The notes below the pieces were generated by a model that worked only from the letters and a program-made list of their open reading frames with translations, was not told where the DNA came from and did no database searches. 64,000 nt of DNA from an uncultured Bacteroidota bacterium (GTDB lineage: Bacteria; Bacteroidota; Bacteroidia; JABEUT01), in contig CAIUPO010000037.1 in the NCBI GenBank assembly GCA_903901055.1, positions 62,001 to 126,000 on the forward strand, in the 5' to 3' direction. How positions within the stretch are numbered: position 1 is the first letter of the stretch; every line of letters begins with the position of its first letter. Positions 1 through 9,453 of the stretch are shown here, one piece after another. A program made the translations under genes and the position numbers.

Positions 1-2
1 TG

Positions 3-359
3 GAGGCTGCATTATGGGGAGTTCCGGAAGTAATTTGCTACCGTGCCAAAGGATTGACAGGCACCATATCTTATCACCTTGCAAAACAACTTATCGGGAA
101 AAAGCTTAAATTTATTGGTATTGTAAACCTTGTGATGGAAAAAGAAGTTGTAAAAGAATTGATACAGCATGAACTTACCGCCGAAAATCTTTCGCTGGAA
201 TTAAAAAAACTTACCCAAGACCATGATTATCGCGACCAAATTATAAGTGAATATAAATTAATAAACGAAAAATTGGGTGGCCCTGGAGCCTCTGCCAGGG
301 CGGCTAAAGTAATCTCAGATTTTCTCGCAACAACTAAAACCCCTCCAATCTCATCATGA
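3..359 (+). CDS. lpxB: Lipid-A-disaccharide synthase, C-terminal part (truncated by window start)
   Basis: Frame is open from base 3 (EAALWGVPEVICYRAKGLTGTISYHLAKQLIGKKLKFIGIVNLVM...), matching the LpxB C-terminal region. The track ORF 54..359 is its 3' part. Confidence 0.85.
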   Translation, partial: EAALWGVPEVICYRAKGLTGTISYHLAKQLIGKKLKFIGIVNLVMEKEVVKELIQHELTAENLSLELKKLTQDHDYRDQIISEYKLINEKLGGPGASARAAKVISDFLATTKTPPISS

Positions 360-1510
360 GAAAATTTTTGATTTTCCTTTGCCTCCTGCTTCCATTATCT
401 GCTCTACCACTTAATATTAATGTCCGCATTTATTCTTCAGAGTATCTTAAAACGGTAATATTAGCGCCCAAAGCAGGGAAATATTTGCTGATTGGTGATG
501 GCAAATCAATTGATTCTGTAACCGAATCGAGTGTTTACCAAATTAAAATTGTGAATAATTTTTTGGAAATAAAAACACTCACCCGTGAATTAGGAAAATA
601 CACCTACATACGCCTGAAAGAATTAACTCCTGATTGCAGTTTCAATATCAAGCCCGTATCAGAAAAAGCAACACGTCTTTATAATGATGAGCTGTTACTC
701 TCCTGTAGTAATGGTTATTTAAAAATGCTGAACATTGTTCAGTTTGAACATTACCTTGCGGGTGTAGTGGAATGTGAGGCAGGCCAGCGTCGACCTGTTG
801 AATTTTACAAAGCACAGGCTGTTATTTGCAGGACCTACACATTAAGTAATATAGCTCGTCATCTGGGTGAAGACTACGAATTATGCGACGTTGTGCATTG
901 CCAGGTTTACCGCGGCACTGCCGATATTCCTGAAATATTGCAAGCCGTGGAAGCCACGAAAGGGTTGGTGATAGTTGACAATTCAAAGCACCTTATTAAC
1001 GCCGCATATCATTCCAATTGCGGTGGATATACTGTAAATTCAGAAGATGTATGGAGTTTAAACCTGCCTTACTTGCGTGCAACAAAGGATACTTTTTGCC
1101 TGAACCAGTTACATGCCACATGGGAAAAACATTTCAGTATGAATGACTGGTTGAACTACTTCGAAAAAAAGGAAGCCTCTCTGAAAAAGACCGATAAACA
1201 TGGTGAGGCTTACTGGGATTCAATTCCGGGACATAAGCGTGTTTATTTTTATGATAACGGCTATTTAATTCCGCTAAAGGAAATGCGCATTGAACTGACA
1301 CTGCACTCAACTTATTTTTCGGTAGAAAAGAACAAAGATGAGGTAATAGTCCGCGGCAGGGGAAATGGCCACCGTGTGGGATTCTGCCAGGAAGGAGCAA
1401 TCCACATGGCACAAAAAGGATACACGTATTTACAATTGCTGCATAATTATTACCAGGGTATACAACTGATAGATTCCTCGGCTCTGCCTGCGGGAGCAGG
1501 TACCAACTAG
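356..1510 (+). CDS. SpoIID/LytB domain-containing protein
   Basis: Signal peptide; HYLAGVVECEAG...EFYKAQAVICRTYTL and GRGNGHRVGFCQEGAIHMAQKGYTYLQLLHNYYQG motifs typical of SpoIID/LytB. Start overlaps the lpxB stop. Confidence 0.85.
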   Translation: MRKFLIFLCLLLPLSALPLNINVRIYSSEYLKTVILAPKAGKYLLIGDGKSIDSVTESSVYQIKIVNNFLEIKTLTRELGKYTYIRLKELTPDCSFNIKPVSEKATRLYNDELLLSCSNGYLKMLNIVQFEHYLAGVVECEAGQRRPVEFYKAQAVICRTYTLSNIARHLGEDYELCDVVHCQVYRGTADIPEILQAVEATKGLVIVDNSKHLINAAYHSNCGGYTVNSEDVWSLNLPYLRATKDTFCLNQLHATWEKHFSMNDWLNYFEKKEASLKKTDKHGEAYWDSIPGHKRVYFYDNGYLIPLKEMRIELTLHSTYFSVEKNKDEVIVRGRGNGHRVGFCQEGAIHMAQKGYTYLQLLHNYYQGIQLIDSSALPAGAGTN

Positions 1511-1514
1511 CATT

Positions 1515-3617
1515 TTGGTTATGGGAATAAAATTCAGCCAAATTCCTTTTGTACGCTTACTGATTCCTTTTGCACTGGGCATAATTGCTGAACCATTTTT
1601 TCCTTCGCACCACGCCCTAATTTACATTGCAATTATCGCCCTAGGCCTACTCATTTTGTGGTATGTGAATGAAGAAAGAAAAGGTGCAAGGTATTCTATG
1701 CGCTGGATGTTTGGAGCAATCGCAGCAATTTTTCTCCTATCTTCCGGATATTCTATTACACTGCTTCATACACCTTCTGAAAATAAAAATTATGTTGGCA
1801 GAGTTGCTGGAGAAAATAAAGACAGTATGCTGGTTACAATACTTTCAATTCCACAGGAAAAACCAAAGACCTTTAAAGCAACGGGAGAAATCACAGGAGT
1901 TATTCGGAATGGAGTTTTGTCGAAACCTTTCGGTAAAGCTTTATTTTATTTCCACAAAGATTCAATCTCAGCAAAATTGAATTATGGAGATGAGGTGCTT
2001 GCCTATTCTCAATTAGAGGAAATTAAACCTCCCTCCAACCCGGATGAATTTGACTACAAACAATTCCTGCAAAACCGTGGAATAAATTTTGAATGTTTTA
2101 TAGCAAGAAACGAATTTTCGAAAGCAGGATTAACCGGTTCCAATTTTTTACTCCGTTTTGCAAATACCAATCGCAAGAAATTAGTAACTCTTTTGCATGA
2201 AAAAATCGGTGGCACAGAGGCCGAATTAGCTTCTGCTATTTTACTTGGTTACCGTGATGAACTTTCCCCTTCAGTTACCCAAAGCTTTGTCAACAGTGGG
2301 GTTGTGCATGTAATATGTGTTGCAGGTTTACATGTGGGCATACTATTTCTATTGCTGAATTATTTAATTGTTTTCCCCTCGAAATTCAAACATGGCAAAT
2401 TAATGAGCGTGCTGCTTATACTTTTATTGCTATGGCTTTATGCACTTTTTACAGGGTTGGCAACACCCGTATTAAGAGCAACCATCATGTTTAGCTTTTT
2501 GACTATTGGAAAGCATTTCAAAAAATATACTAACTCTGTCAATACGCTTGCTGCATCTGCATTCTTAATGCTTCTATTGGATCCATTCTCCATCGCTGAT
2601 AGCGGGTTTCAGTTATCTTATATTTCCGTTTTAGGTATATTACTTATTTACAAACCACTACTATCCGTTTTTAATCCAAATTCAAAGTTGCTTAAATATA
2701 TCTGGGAATTGGCTTGTGTTTCAATATCTGCACAGGTCGCTGTTTTACCCCTTTCCATTTTATATTTCCACCAGTTTCCCAACTACTTTATTTTTACAAA
2801 TATCCTGGTTGTTCCTTTGTTGGCAATTGTAATTTTTGTTGGTATATTTTTCTTTATCACTTCATGGATACCTCCTGTTTCTACCGCTGCAGCCTGGGCT
2901 CTTCAAAAACTTCTTCTTATAATGAACACTATTGTTTCCGGTGCTTCGCATCTGCCCTATTCAACATTAAAGGGCATAAGCATTACTCCAACCGAATCCA
3001 TCCTATTATTTCTCTGCATAGCCCTAATTATTGTCTACTTTTCCACAAAAAAATATTATTTACTTTTTTCTGCACTAGGTGCCGTTTTGATCTTCCTTTC
3101 CATACAAGCCACAAAAAAAATAATTCATGCTAACCAGCAAGTATTTGCAGTCTATGATATTCCCGGAAAATCGGCCGCATCCTTCATTATGGGGAAACAA
3201 AACGTCATGCCCTTCAGTAAAATAGACTCATCCGATATAGCAGTCCATTTACAATATTACTGGAGTCGTATAGGTGTAAAAAACAATTTAATTAACCCTC
3301 CTGCATCTGTAATATCAGCATCTTCGAAAGGATTGATTATAGAAAATAATTTCGCCTTATTTAATAAAACAAAAATTGCATTTATCAAACAAAATGCTGA
3401 CTTACCCACAACTAAATTGAATCTTCATTGCCTGGTTATTTCGGCAGGTTATGATCTTGATATGGCAAGTATTAAAAATGCTTTTAACTTTGATACGCTT
3501 ATATTCGATTCATCGGTACCGGAATATAAATTGAAGAAATGGGAAGCAGAATGCAGGCAACTGAATTTGCATTTTTATGATGTAAAAACACAAGGAGCTT
3601 ATATAGAAAATTGTTAA
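1515..3617 (+). CDS. comEC: ComEC/Rec2-family competence membrane protein
   Basis: 700 aa polytopic protein with DUF4131-like N-terminus and the competence core (GVVHVICVAGLHVGILF, LATPVLRATIMF, DPFSIADSGFQLSYISVLGIL). Confidence 0.85.
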   Translation: MVMGIKFSQIPFVRLLIPFALGIIAEPFFPSHHALIYIAIIALGLLILWYVNEERKGARYSMRWMFGAIAAIFLLSSGYSITLLHTPSENKNYVGRVAGENKDSMLVTILSIPQEKPKTFKATGEITGVIRNGVLSKPFGKALFYFHKDSISAKLNYGDEVLAYSQLEEIKPPSNPDEFDYKQFLQNRGINFECFIARNEFSKAGLTGSNFLLRFANTNRKKLVTLLHEKIGGTEAELASAILLGYRDELSPSVTQSFVNSGVVHVICVAGLHVGILFLLLNYLIVFPSKFKHGKLMSVLLILLLLWLYALFTGLATPVLRATIMFSFLTIGKHFKKYTNSVNTLAASAFLMLLLDPFSIADSGFQLSYISVLGILLIYKPLLSVFNPNSKLLKYIWELACVSISAQVAVLPLSILYFHQFPNYFIFTNILVVPLLAIVIFVGIFFFITSWIPPVSTAAAWALQKLLLIMNTIVSGASHLPYSTLKGISITPTESILLFLCIALIIVYFSTKKYYLLFSALGAVLIFLSIQATKKIIHANQQVFAVYDIPGKSAASFIMGKQNVMPFSKIDSSDIAVHLQYYWSRIGVKNNLINPPASVISASSKGLIIENNFALFNKTKIAFIKQNADLPTTKLNLHCLVISAGYDLDMASIKNAFNFDTLIFDSSVPEYKLKKWEAECRQLNLHFYDVKTQGAYIENC

Positions 3618-4054
3618 TACAAATAAGTAATATGGACAAACAAACATTAGCGGAAAAAGTGGTAGATACCATGTTCACCAATGACTATTTTAGCCAGTGG
3701 CTGGGAATAGAACGGGTTAAAGTGGAGCCGGGCCATTGTATTTTAAAAATGAAAATCAGGAAGGAGATGTTAAATGGATTTTCCATAGCGCATGGAGGAA
3801 TTGCTTACTCACTAGCCGACAGTGCACTTGCCTTAGCCTCTAACTCTCACGGAAGAAAAAGCTTATCGGTTGAAACTTCTATTTCGCATACCGTCACATT
3901 ACATGAAGGAGATGAAATTTTTGCAGAAGCGAAGGAAATAAACCTTACCAATAAAATTGGAATTTACTATGTGGATATTACCAAAGAAGGTAATAAAGTA
4001 GCACTTTTCAAAGGTACGGTTTATCGAACCTCGAAAGAATGGTTTGCAGAGTAA
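3611..4054 (+). CDS. PaaI-type hotdog-fold thioesterase
   Basis: MLNGFSIAHGGIAYSLADSALALASNSHGRKSLSVETSISH is the PaaI hotdog motif. True start is probably the ATG at 3632 (MDKQTLAEK). Confidence 0.8.
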   Translation: MLIQISNMDKQTLAEKVVDTMFTNDYFSQWLGIERVKVEPGHCILKMKIRKEMLNGFSIAHGGIAYSLADSALALASNSHGRKSLSVETSISHTVTLHEGDEIFAEAKEINLTNKIGIYYVDITKEGNKVALFKGTVYRTSKEWFAE

Positions 4055-4119
4055 CTATGAACGATGAACTATAAACTATTAGCAAAAACCGTTCATAGTT
4101 CATCGTTTACAGTTCATAA

Positions 4120-4506
4120 TTAATTTTGAGCGTGCAATGCTACTCTGTTGCCTTCGGTATCAACAAAGTAAGCCATGTAGCCTATTTCCGGGCTAATTTG
4201 CATTTTAGGCATGATCATTTTGCCGCCGGCCGTTTCAATTTTACCAATAACAGCATCAATGCTCGGATTCGCGTTAAGGTAAATAACGGAACCATTCATT
4301 CCTGGTGTATGATACTGGCTCTGGGCAAGCGCTCCTGAAGCCTTTCCATTTCCCATTTCCATTGGGAAACCTGTCATTTTCATTCCCATCATTTCCGGCA
4401 TAGGATCCATCTTGATGTCGAAAATAGTTTCATAAAATTTTTGCGCTCTTGAAATATCTGTCGCAGGTATTTCAAACCAGTTTAATGAATTTGTTGTCTT
4501 GTCCAT
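4120..4506 (-). CDS. VOC-family (glyoxalase-like) protein
   Basis: NWFEIPATDISRAQKFYETIFDIKM...GYMAYFVDTEGNRVALHAQN, VOC fold pattern. Confidence 0.8.
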   Translation of the reverse strand: MDKTTNSLNWFEIPATDISRAQKFYETIFDIKMDPMPEMMGMKMTGFPMEMGNGKASGALAQSQYHTPGMNGSVIYLNANPSIDAVIGKIETAGGKMIMPKMQISPEIGYMAYFVDTEGNRVALHAQN

Positions 4507-4687
4507 TTTGTAAGTTTTTAAAGTTATTATTTTGCTTTGTCACACTACAAATATATGCAATTTTAATGGCTGCTGTTTTATCACAATGTTAAATAAAAAA
4601 CGCTTCGTAACAAACTAAAAAAATACCTGTTACTCCTTTATTGAAAAAAAATTAATCACAAAAAAGGATAAAGAGGTGAAATTTATA

Positions 4688-4760
4688 TATTTTTGCGAAG
4701 GTTTTACGATTGAGTATCGTCAAACAACCAAAATGCCTATGAGACGCAGAACCTTTTTAT
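4688..4760 (+). ncRNA. Candidate small ncRNA with its own promoter
   Basis: TATTTTTG (4688-4695) matches TAnnTTTG. It is followed by hairpin GTTTTACGAT-TGAGT-ATCGTCAAAC (4701-4725, 9 of 10 pairs) and ends AACCTTTTTAT. No + strand gene lies downstream to explain a leader. Confidence 0.3.
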
Positions 4761-4881
4761 AAGTTTCTGCAAGTGATATTTGTAATTTAGTTGTGGTTAA
4801 TTTTTCATATGCACGTAGGCGGGGGTGGCCGTTCAGGGGAAGGCGCCTCCGCTGAAATGCATTCATTTCACGGTAATATTA

Positions 4882-6030
4882 TCAGAGGTAGCTCAGCCAC
4901 CACTTTTCAGGATGGGCTGATTTATATTTGCCATACCACTTGCATGGGAAATATAATGCAAGAACTATACTAATCCATATAAGATAAACCCCTCCCAAAT
5001 GAAAATGGCTCTTCAAAGGCAGGCCCATTCCGTTTATTGTAGTTGAACTTTCGGTTAATGCAGCTACTAAATGCAATAAGTAAAGATGTACGATATAATA
5101 GAACATAGGTACTTTGCCAATTGTTACTAAAATATTGGTAAACCAATTTCGGATGTCGTTAAAGAAATAGAGGAACAGGATTGATGGGCCCAGGGTCATT
5201 AATGCAAATAGAAGTGAAACGGGGTATTTAGTGGTATTGATAAAAGAAGCAAAATCGTAACGAGATGGCATCTGGTGTTCCCAATGGGCAGCATCGCCAT
5301 ACAAATTTGGAAAGCGAAGTACTACAAAGAGCGCAATGCAACTTATGCCGGTTACCAATAATATCCTTTTCCGTTTTGCATTCTCCATTTGGGGGCTGAA
5401 TACTTTCCCAAAGGCAAACCCAAAGCAAATAAGGCCCAGGTAGGGTAGCACAGGATAAAGTACTCCTATTTTAAAATTATCAGTGATTTGTATTCCGCCA
5501 CGCTCATGAAGAAGTATCCAGAAATCATCACCAATAGTCCCTTTTGTAAAATGAACACCATCTAAAAGGTTATGCAAAAACACTATACAGAGTCCTATTA
5601 TAAGAATGAACATATAAGGAAGCCTGCTTACTAAAGCCAAAAAAACCATACTGATGCCAATTGCCCAAATAACCATTAATAATGGGTGATAGCCTGAAGT
5701 GCCAAAGAACCACCCGAAATAGACAACTGTTAGTTCGAGAAAAATGAGCCATAGACCTCTGGTTAACAGAAAATTACTCAATTGATTTTGGGTATGCTTT
5801 AAGCCGTATAAATAAGCCGACAAACCGGTGAGGAAAATGAATGTGGGTGCACAAAAATTGGTAATCCAACGGGTAAGAAATAACGGGTAAGGGGAAAAGC
5901 GAAGATCCAAAGGGTCATGAAGGAAAGCATCAAAGTGAAAGTAATCCCTGATATGGTCCAAGGCCATGATAATCATAATTAAACCACGCAGGGCGTCAAT
6001 TGATTGTATGCGGGATTTTGCTATTTCCAT
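4882..6030 (-). CDS. DUF1624/heparan-alpha-glucosaminide N-acetyltransferase-like membrane protein
   Basis: RIQSIDALRGLIMIIMALDHIRDYFH...ITNFCAPTFIFLTGLSAYLYG, typical of the acyltransferase-like DUF1624 family. Confidence 0.8.
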   Translation of the reverse strand: MEIAKSRIQSIDALRGLIMIIMALDHIRDYFHFDAFLHDPLDLRFSPYPLFLTRWITNFCAPTFIFLTGLSAYLYGLKHTQNQLSNFLLTRGLWLIFLELTVVYFGWFFGTSGYHPLLMVIWAIGISMVFLALVSRLPYMFILIIGLCIVFLHNLLDGVHFTKGTIGDDFWILLHERGGIQITDNFKIGVLYPVLPYLGLICFGFAFGKVFSPQMENAKRKRILLVTGISCIALFVVLRFPNLYGDAAHWEHQMPSRYDFASFINTTKYPVSLLFALMTLGPSILFLYFFNDIRNWFTNILVTIGKVPMFYYIVHLYLLHLVAALTESSTTINGMGLPLKSHFHLGGVYLIWISIVLALYFPCKWYGKYKSAHPEKWWLSYL

Positions 6031-6180
6031 GATGAATAATAAGTCAAATCTACAATTTTTTCTATCGGTGTTAAACCATATCTATAAACAACTATCCAAA
6101 TTATGTTTACTTTTGTAACTCAAACGCCATGAGACTGTTCTGTTTCCATATTTAACCAATGAATTAAAATTTCACAAACC

Positions 6181-7554
6181 ATGAAAAAAGCATACTTGTT
6201 CTTATTGCCTGTCATGTTATTTATCAGCACTATACTGAGTGCTCAGGCAGGATACATTAATACAATAGCCGGAGATGGGATTGCAGGATTTGCAGGTGAC
6301 GGACAGCCTGCCACTAATTCCAAAATTGACACCATGGGTTTTACTGCCGTGGATGACTCAGGGAACGTATACATAGCCGATGCACAGAACAACCGTATCC
6401 GCAAAATATATGCTGCAACGGGCGTAATGGCTACCATTGCCGGAAATGGTACACCGGGTTGGACAGGAGATTATGGCTCGGCAACACTGGCCGAACTTTA
6501 TTATCCTTTTGGAATTTGTGTTGACCACAACCGTAATATTTACTTCACCGACAACGGAAATGGGGTTATCCGGAGAATCGACCAATCAACCGGGATAATT
6601 ACCAAGTTTGCAGGAACCGGTAACGGAGGAAATACAGGAAACGGAGGCAAAGCGGATACTGCCACTTTTGATGATGCAACAGGAATTACAGTAGATGCTG
6701 CCGGCAATGTTTATGTTGCAGATGATATCGGGTCTTGTGTCCGTAAGATTAATATTTCAGACAGTATTATCAGCCTTTACGCGGGAAATAATATACATGG
6801 TTATAATGGTGATGGAGGTCAGGCTACAGCTGCCGAACTGAATAATCCTCTGGGTATTTCAATGGACAAAAATGGAAACTTGTACATAGTTGAATGGAAA
6901 GAATTTACTGTGAGAAAAGTTGATGCGTCAGGAGTTATAAACGAATTTGCAGGCATCCCCGGCAACAATACCTATACCACTGCTAGCGGCCCATCTGCTA
7001 CATCCATTCCTATGGGCTCTCCAACCGGCGTATCATGCGATAAATTCGGCAACGTATATATAGCTGATGCAGGCAACAGTGTTATTCGCCAGATTAACGG
7101 TATAACTGGCTATGATTACGTAATTGCAGGAAGCCCAAATATTGGTTTCAGTGGCGATGGAGGACCAGCGGTTAATGCTGAGTTGAATTATCCTTTTACA
7201 GTAAGTGTTGATACAAACTTTAACTTGTATATCGGAGATTTACTTAATTTCAGAATCCGTAAGGTAAATGGAGGCCCTACAGCAGTACCTGAAATTTCTG
7301 CCAGCGGAAACTTTGCAATCTACCCTAATCCGGCAAATTCAACCCTGAATATTCAATTTTCAGGAACATACAGCAATGGTGAAAACAACATTGAAATTAT
7401 TGACCTGATGGGCAGAACAGTTTCTACCTATCAAAAGAATGTGAAACCTAATTCCACTTTCAGCACAGATATTTCTAATTTGGCAAACGGAATGTATTTT
7501 ATTAAAATTTCGAATACTACCGCTTACTCTGTATTGAAATTTATCAAGGAGTAA
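6181..7554 (+). CDS. Secreted NHL-repeat beta-propeller protein with T9SS type A sorting domain
   Basis: Repeated INTIAGDGIAGFAGDGQPATNSK...DDSGNVYIADAQNNRIRKI units; C-terminal FAIYPNPANSTLNIQFSG...LANGMYFIKISN...LKFIKE. Confidence 0.9.
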   Translation: MKKAYLFLLPVMLFISTILSAQAGYINTIAGDGIAGFAGDGQPATNSKIDTMGFTAVDDSGNVYIADAQNNRIRKIYAATGVMATIAGNGTPGWTGDYGSATLAELYYPFGICVDHNRNIYFTDNGNGVIRRIDQSTGIITKFAGTGNGGNTGNGGKADTATFDDATGITVDAAGNVYVADDIGSCVRKINISDSIISLYAGNNIHGYNGDGGQATAAELNNPLGISMDKNGNLYIVEWKEFTVRKVDASGVINEFAGIPGNNTYTTASGPSATSIPMGSPTGVSCDKFGNVYIADAGNSVIRQINGITGYDYVIAGSPNIGFSGDGGPAVNAELNYPFTVSVDTNFNLYIGDLLNFRIRKVNGGPTAVPEISASGNFAIYPNPANSTLNIQFSGTYSNGENNIEIIDLMGRTVSTYQKNVKPNSTFSTDISNLANGMYFIKISNTTAYSVLKFIKE

Positions 7555-7580
7555 GAAATAAAAAAATTAACCTTAAAACT

Positions 7581-7616
7581 AATAACCCTTAAGCAACGCT
7601 TAGGGGTTATTTTTTA
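7581..7616 (+). terminator. Rho-independent terminator of the NHL-repeat gene
   Basis: AATAACCCTTAAGC-AAC-GCTTAGGGGTTATT followed by TTTT, just after the stop at 7554. Confidence 0.8.
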
Positions 7617-7622
7617 TTTGTT

Positions 7623-7780
7623 CCAAACCCCTAAAGGGGCATCCCATCGTCACTGCGAGGCTTTGCGAAGCAGTCTTACTAATTCGAAAACAATTACTGG
7701 AAATTGGGCAAGATTGCTTCGCAAAGCCTCGCAAAAACGAACTAGCACAATTCAAAAACCCCTTAAGGAGTTTTGGGGCA
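7623..7780. repeat. Composite palindromic intergenic repeat
   Basis: CGTCACTGCGAGGCTTTGCGAAGCAGTCTT (7648-7677) is inverted as AGATTGCTTCGCAAAGCCTCGCAAAAACGA (7711-7740). Both are flanked by AAACCCCTAAAGGGGCA and AAACCCCTTAAGGAGTTTTGGGGCA. Confidence 0.8.
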
Positions 7781-7797
7781 ATGCAAATGACGGAATT

Positions 7798-8973
7798 TTA
7801 TTTTACTTTTATTAAATCCGTTGTAGCAATAATTTCACTCACAGCATTATAGAGTTTATCCAAATCTTCCTGTGAGTTAAATGCATTAATCGAATACCGC
7901 ATATACACTGTGTCAACTTGCCTCATAACTGGAATTTCAATTTTATATTTCTCAAATAAAATCTTCTGGATTTTTTCAGGCTCTGTAGTCAAAACCCGAA
8001 TACTACATATCTGCCCAAGGAATTCATCTGATATTGGAGCTAAAGGCTCTGTTCCTAATAAATCGCAAAATCGCTGATAGTTTTTGTGTGCAATTGCCCG
8101 GCAAGATGCGGCAACGGCCGGCCAGTTATTTTCGTTTAAAAACTCTATCGTCTTTGGGATTGTAAGAAAAGCTGAAAAATCACGTGTGCCTTGTGTTTGG
8201 TGGTAATCTATAAATTGAGAATTGGATGGCATAGCTGCTTCATATCCCCAACTAATAACCAGCGGGTCAAACAAATACTGATATTCTTTTTTCACATATA
8301 AGAATGAACATCCTTTCGGTGCGCACATCCATTTGTGGCAAGCCCCGGTATAAACATCCGCTTTTATTTCCTGCAAGTCCAGGGCAATATGTCCGGGTAC
8401 ATGGGCACCGTCTACTATAGTGAATAACCCTTTTGATTTGGCAATTTCACAAACCTCTTTCACAGGAAAAATTAATGCCGTTGAACTTGTTATCTGGCCA
8501 ATGAAAATTGCTTTCGTTTTATTAGTTAATCCTTTAAAAAAGTCTTCAATAAATTTTTCTTTCGATACCAATGGAAGCGTAATCGGCTGCCTCACATACT
8601 TTGCTCCCGCCTTACGGCAATAATAATTCCAGGTGCGATCACATGCGCCGTATTCAATATTTGTGCTGAGTATTTCATCACCCGGATTTAATTTAAAATT
8701 CTTGGCAATTATGTTTACTGCATACGACGGATTGGTTACATAAACCAAATCATCTGCCGCGCAATTAACGTATTCAGCAAGCGCTTCACGCGATTTTTTT
8801 AAATACGCTAACCCATTCACAGCAATAAACTGAACAGGCTCCCACTCCATCTCACGTTGGAATCTTTGATACTCTTCAAAAATTGGTTTCGGGCATGCCC
8901 CGAAAGAACCAAAGTTCAAATAAGTAATTTCCGGATTCAGTAAGAATTGCGATTTTAAATTCGTGTTTTTCAT
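7798..8973 (-). CDS. Class V aminotransferase (isopenicillin N epimerase-like)
   Basis: PLP fold with VDGAHVPGHIALDLQEIKADVYTGACHKWMCAPKGCSFLYVKKE (SxHKW-type lysine motif). Confidence 0.85.
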   Translation of the reverse strand: MKNTNLKSQFLLNPEITYLNFGSFGACPKPIFEEYQRFQREMEWEPVQFIAVNGLAYLKKSREALAEYVNCAADDLVYVTNPSYAVNIIAKNFKLNPGDEILSTNIEYGACDRTWNYYCRKAGAKYVRQPITLPLVSKEKFIEDFFKGLTNKTKAIFIGQITSSTALIFPVKEVCEIAKSKGLFTIVDGAHVPGHIALDLQEIKADVYTGACHKWMCAPKGCSFLYVKKEYQYLFDPLVISWGYEAAMPSNSQFIDYHQTQGTRDFSAFLTIPKTIEFLNENNWPAVAASCRAIAHKNYQRFCDLLGTEPLAPISDEFLGQICSIRVLTTEPEKIQKILFEKYKIEIPVMRQVDTVYMRYSINAFNSQEDLDKLYNAVSEIIATTDLIKVK

Positions 8974-9123
8974 AGTGAGGCAAAATTAGGGAAATAAATT
9001 GACCGCCCCGGTCAGGGAATTATTTTTTGTTGGCAGTCCATAACCACTACTTCGGTCCCACTAATAAGTGTCTTTTTTTTTGATAGCAATGCTTTTTCAA
9101 CTTTTAACTTTTTACTTATTTCC

Positions 9124-9387
9124 GGTCATTGACTTTTCCACAAACCACTTTTTCATGAATTATCTTTGTATCATGAATCAAAAAATGGCAAATTGTAAAT
9201 TAATTTTTGGGGTACTTGGGCTTATCATTTTGTTGTTAATCGTTGTTATTAACAAGCCCATGATTTTACAAGCGATTAATTTTCAGTTACTTGAAAAATT
9301 TACTTTTCTAAATTCTCCTTGTTATTCTGTTGTTATTTCGTTGTTCTTCCCTTGTTCCTTCGTTGTTATTTCATTGTTATTTTTTGC
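9124..9387 (+). ncRNA. Candidate structured element, copy 1: promoter-like block, TTGTTA-T-TAACAA hairpin and 6-unit 11-nt array
   Basis: Conserved block ggtcattgactttt...TATCTTTGtatCATGAATcaAAAATG (TATCTTTG at 9161-9168); hairpin 9243-9255; TTGTT(A/C) at 9319, 9330, 9341, 9352, 9363, 9374 (exact 11-nt spacing); ends TTATTTTTTGC. Homologous in layout to 55173-55427. Confidence 0.55.
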
Positions 9388-9453
9388 CCGCTTTTCACAT
9401 TTATTCCATAATACTCATCCACCGCCCGACATAAAAATGCAAACGATTGGGTA

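Noticed and set aside
1134-1541. 135-aa - strand ORF antisense to the SpoIID gene
   Set aside because: Shadow ORF with no domain; sense frame well supported.
4054-4120. gaactatgaacgatgaactataaac...gttcatagttcatcgtttacagttcat repeats in a convergent gap
   Set aside because: Low-complexity repeat of a common kind, probably the shared 3' hairpin/terminator region; nothing further supported.
7618-7815. 65-aa + strand ORF
   Set aside because: Made entirely of palindromic repeat sequence between two convergent genes.
9319-9387. 11-nt array considered as a mini-CRISPR
   Set aside because: Repeat words of 6-7 nt and 4-5 nt spacers are far too short, and no cas genes are in the window.
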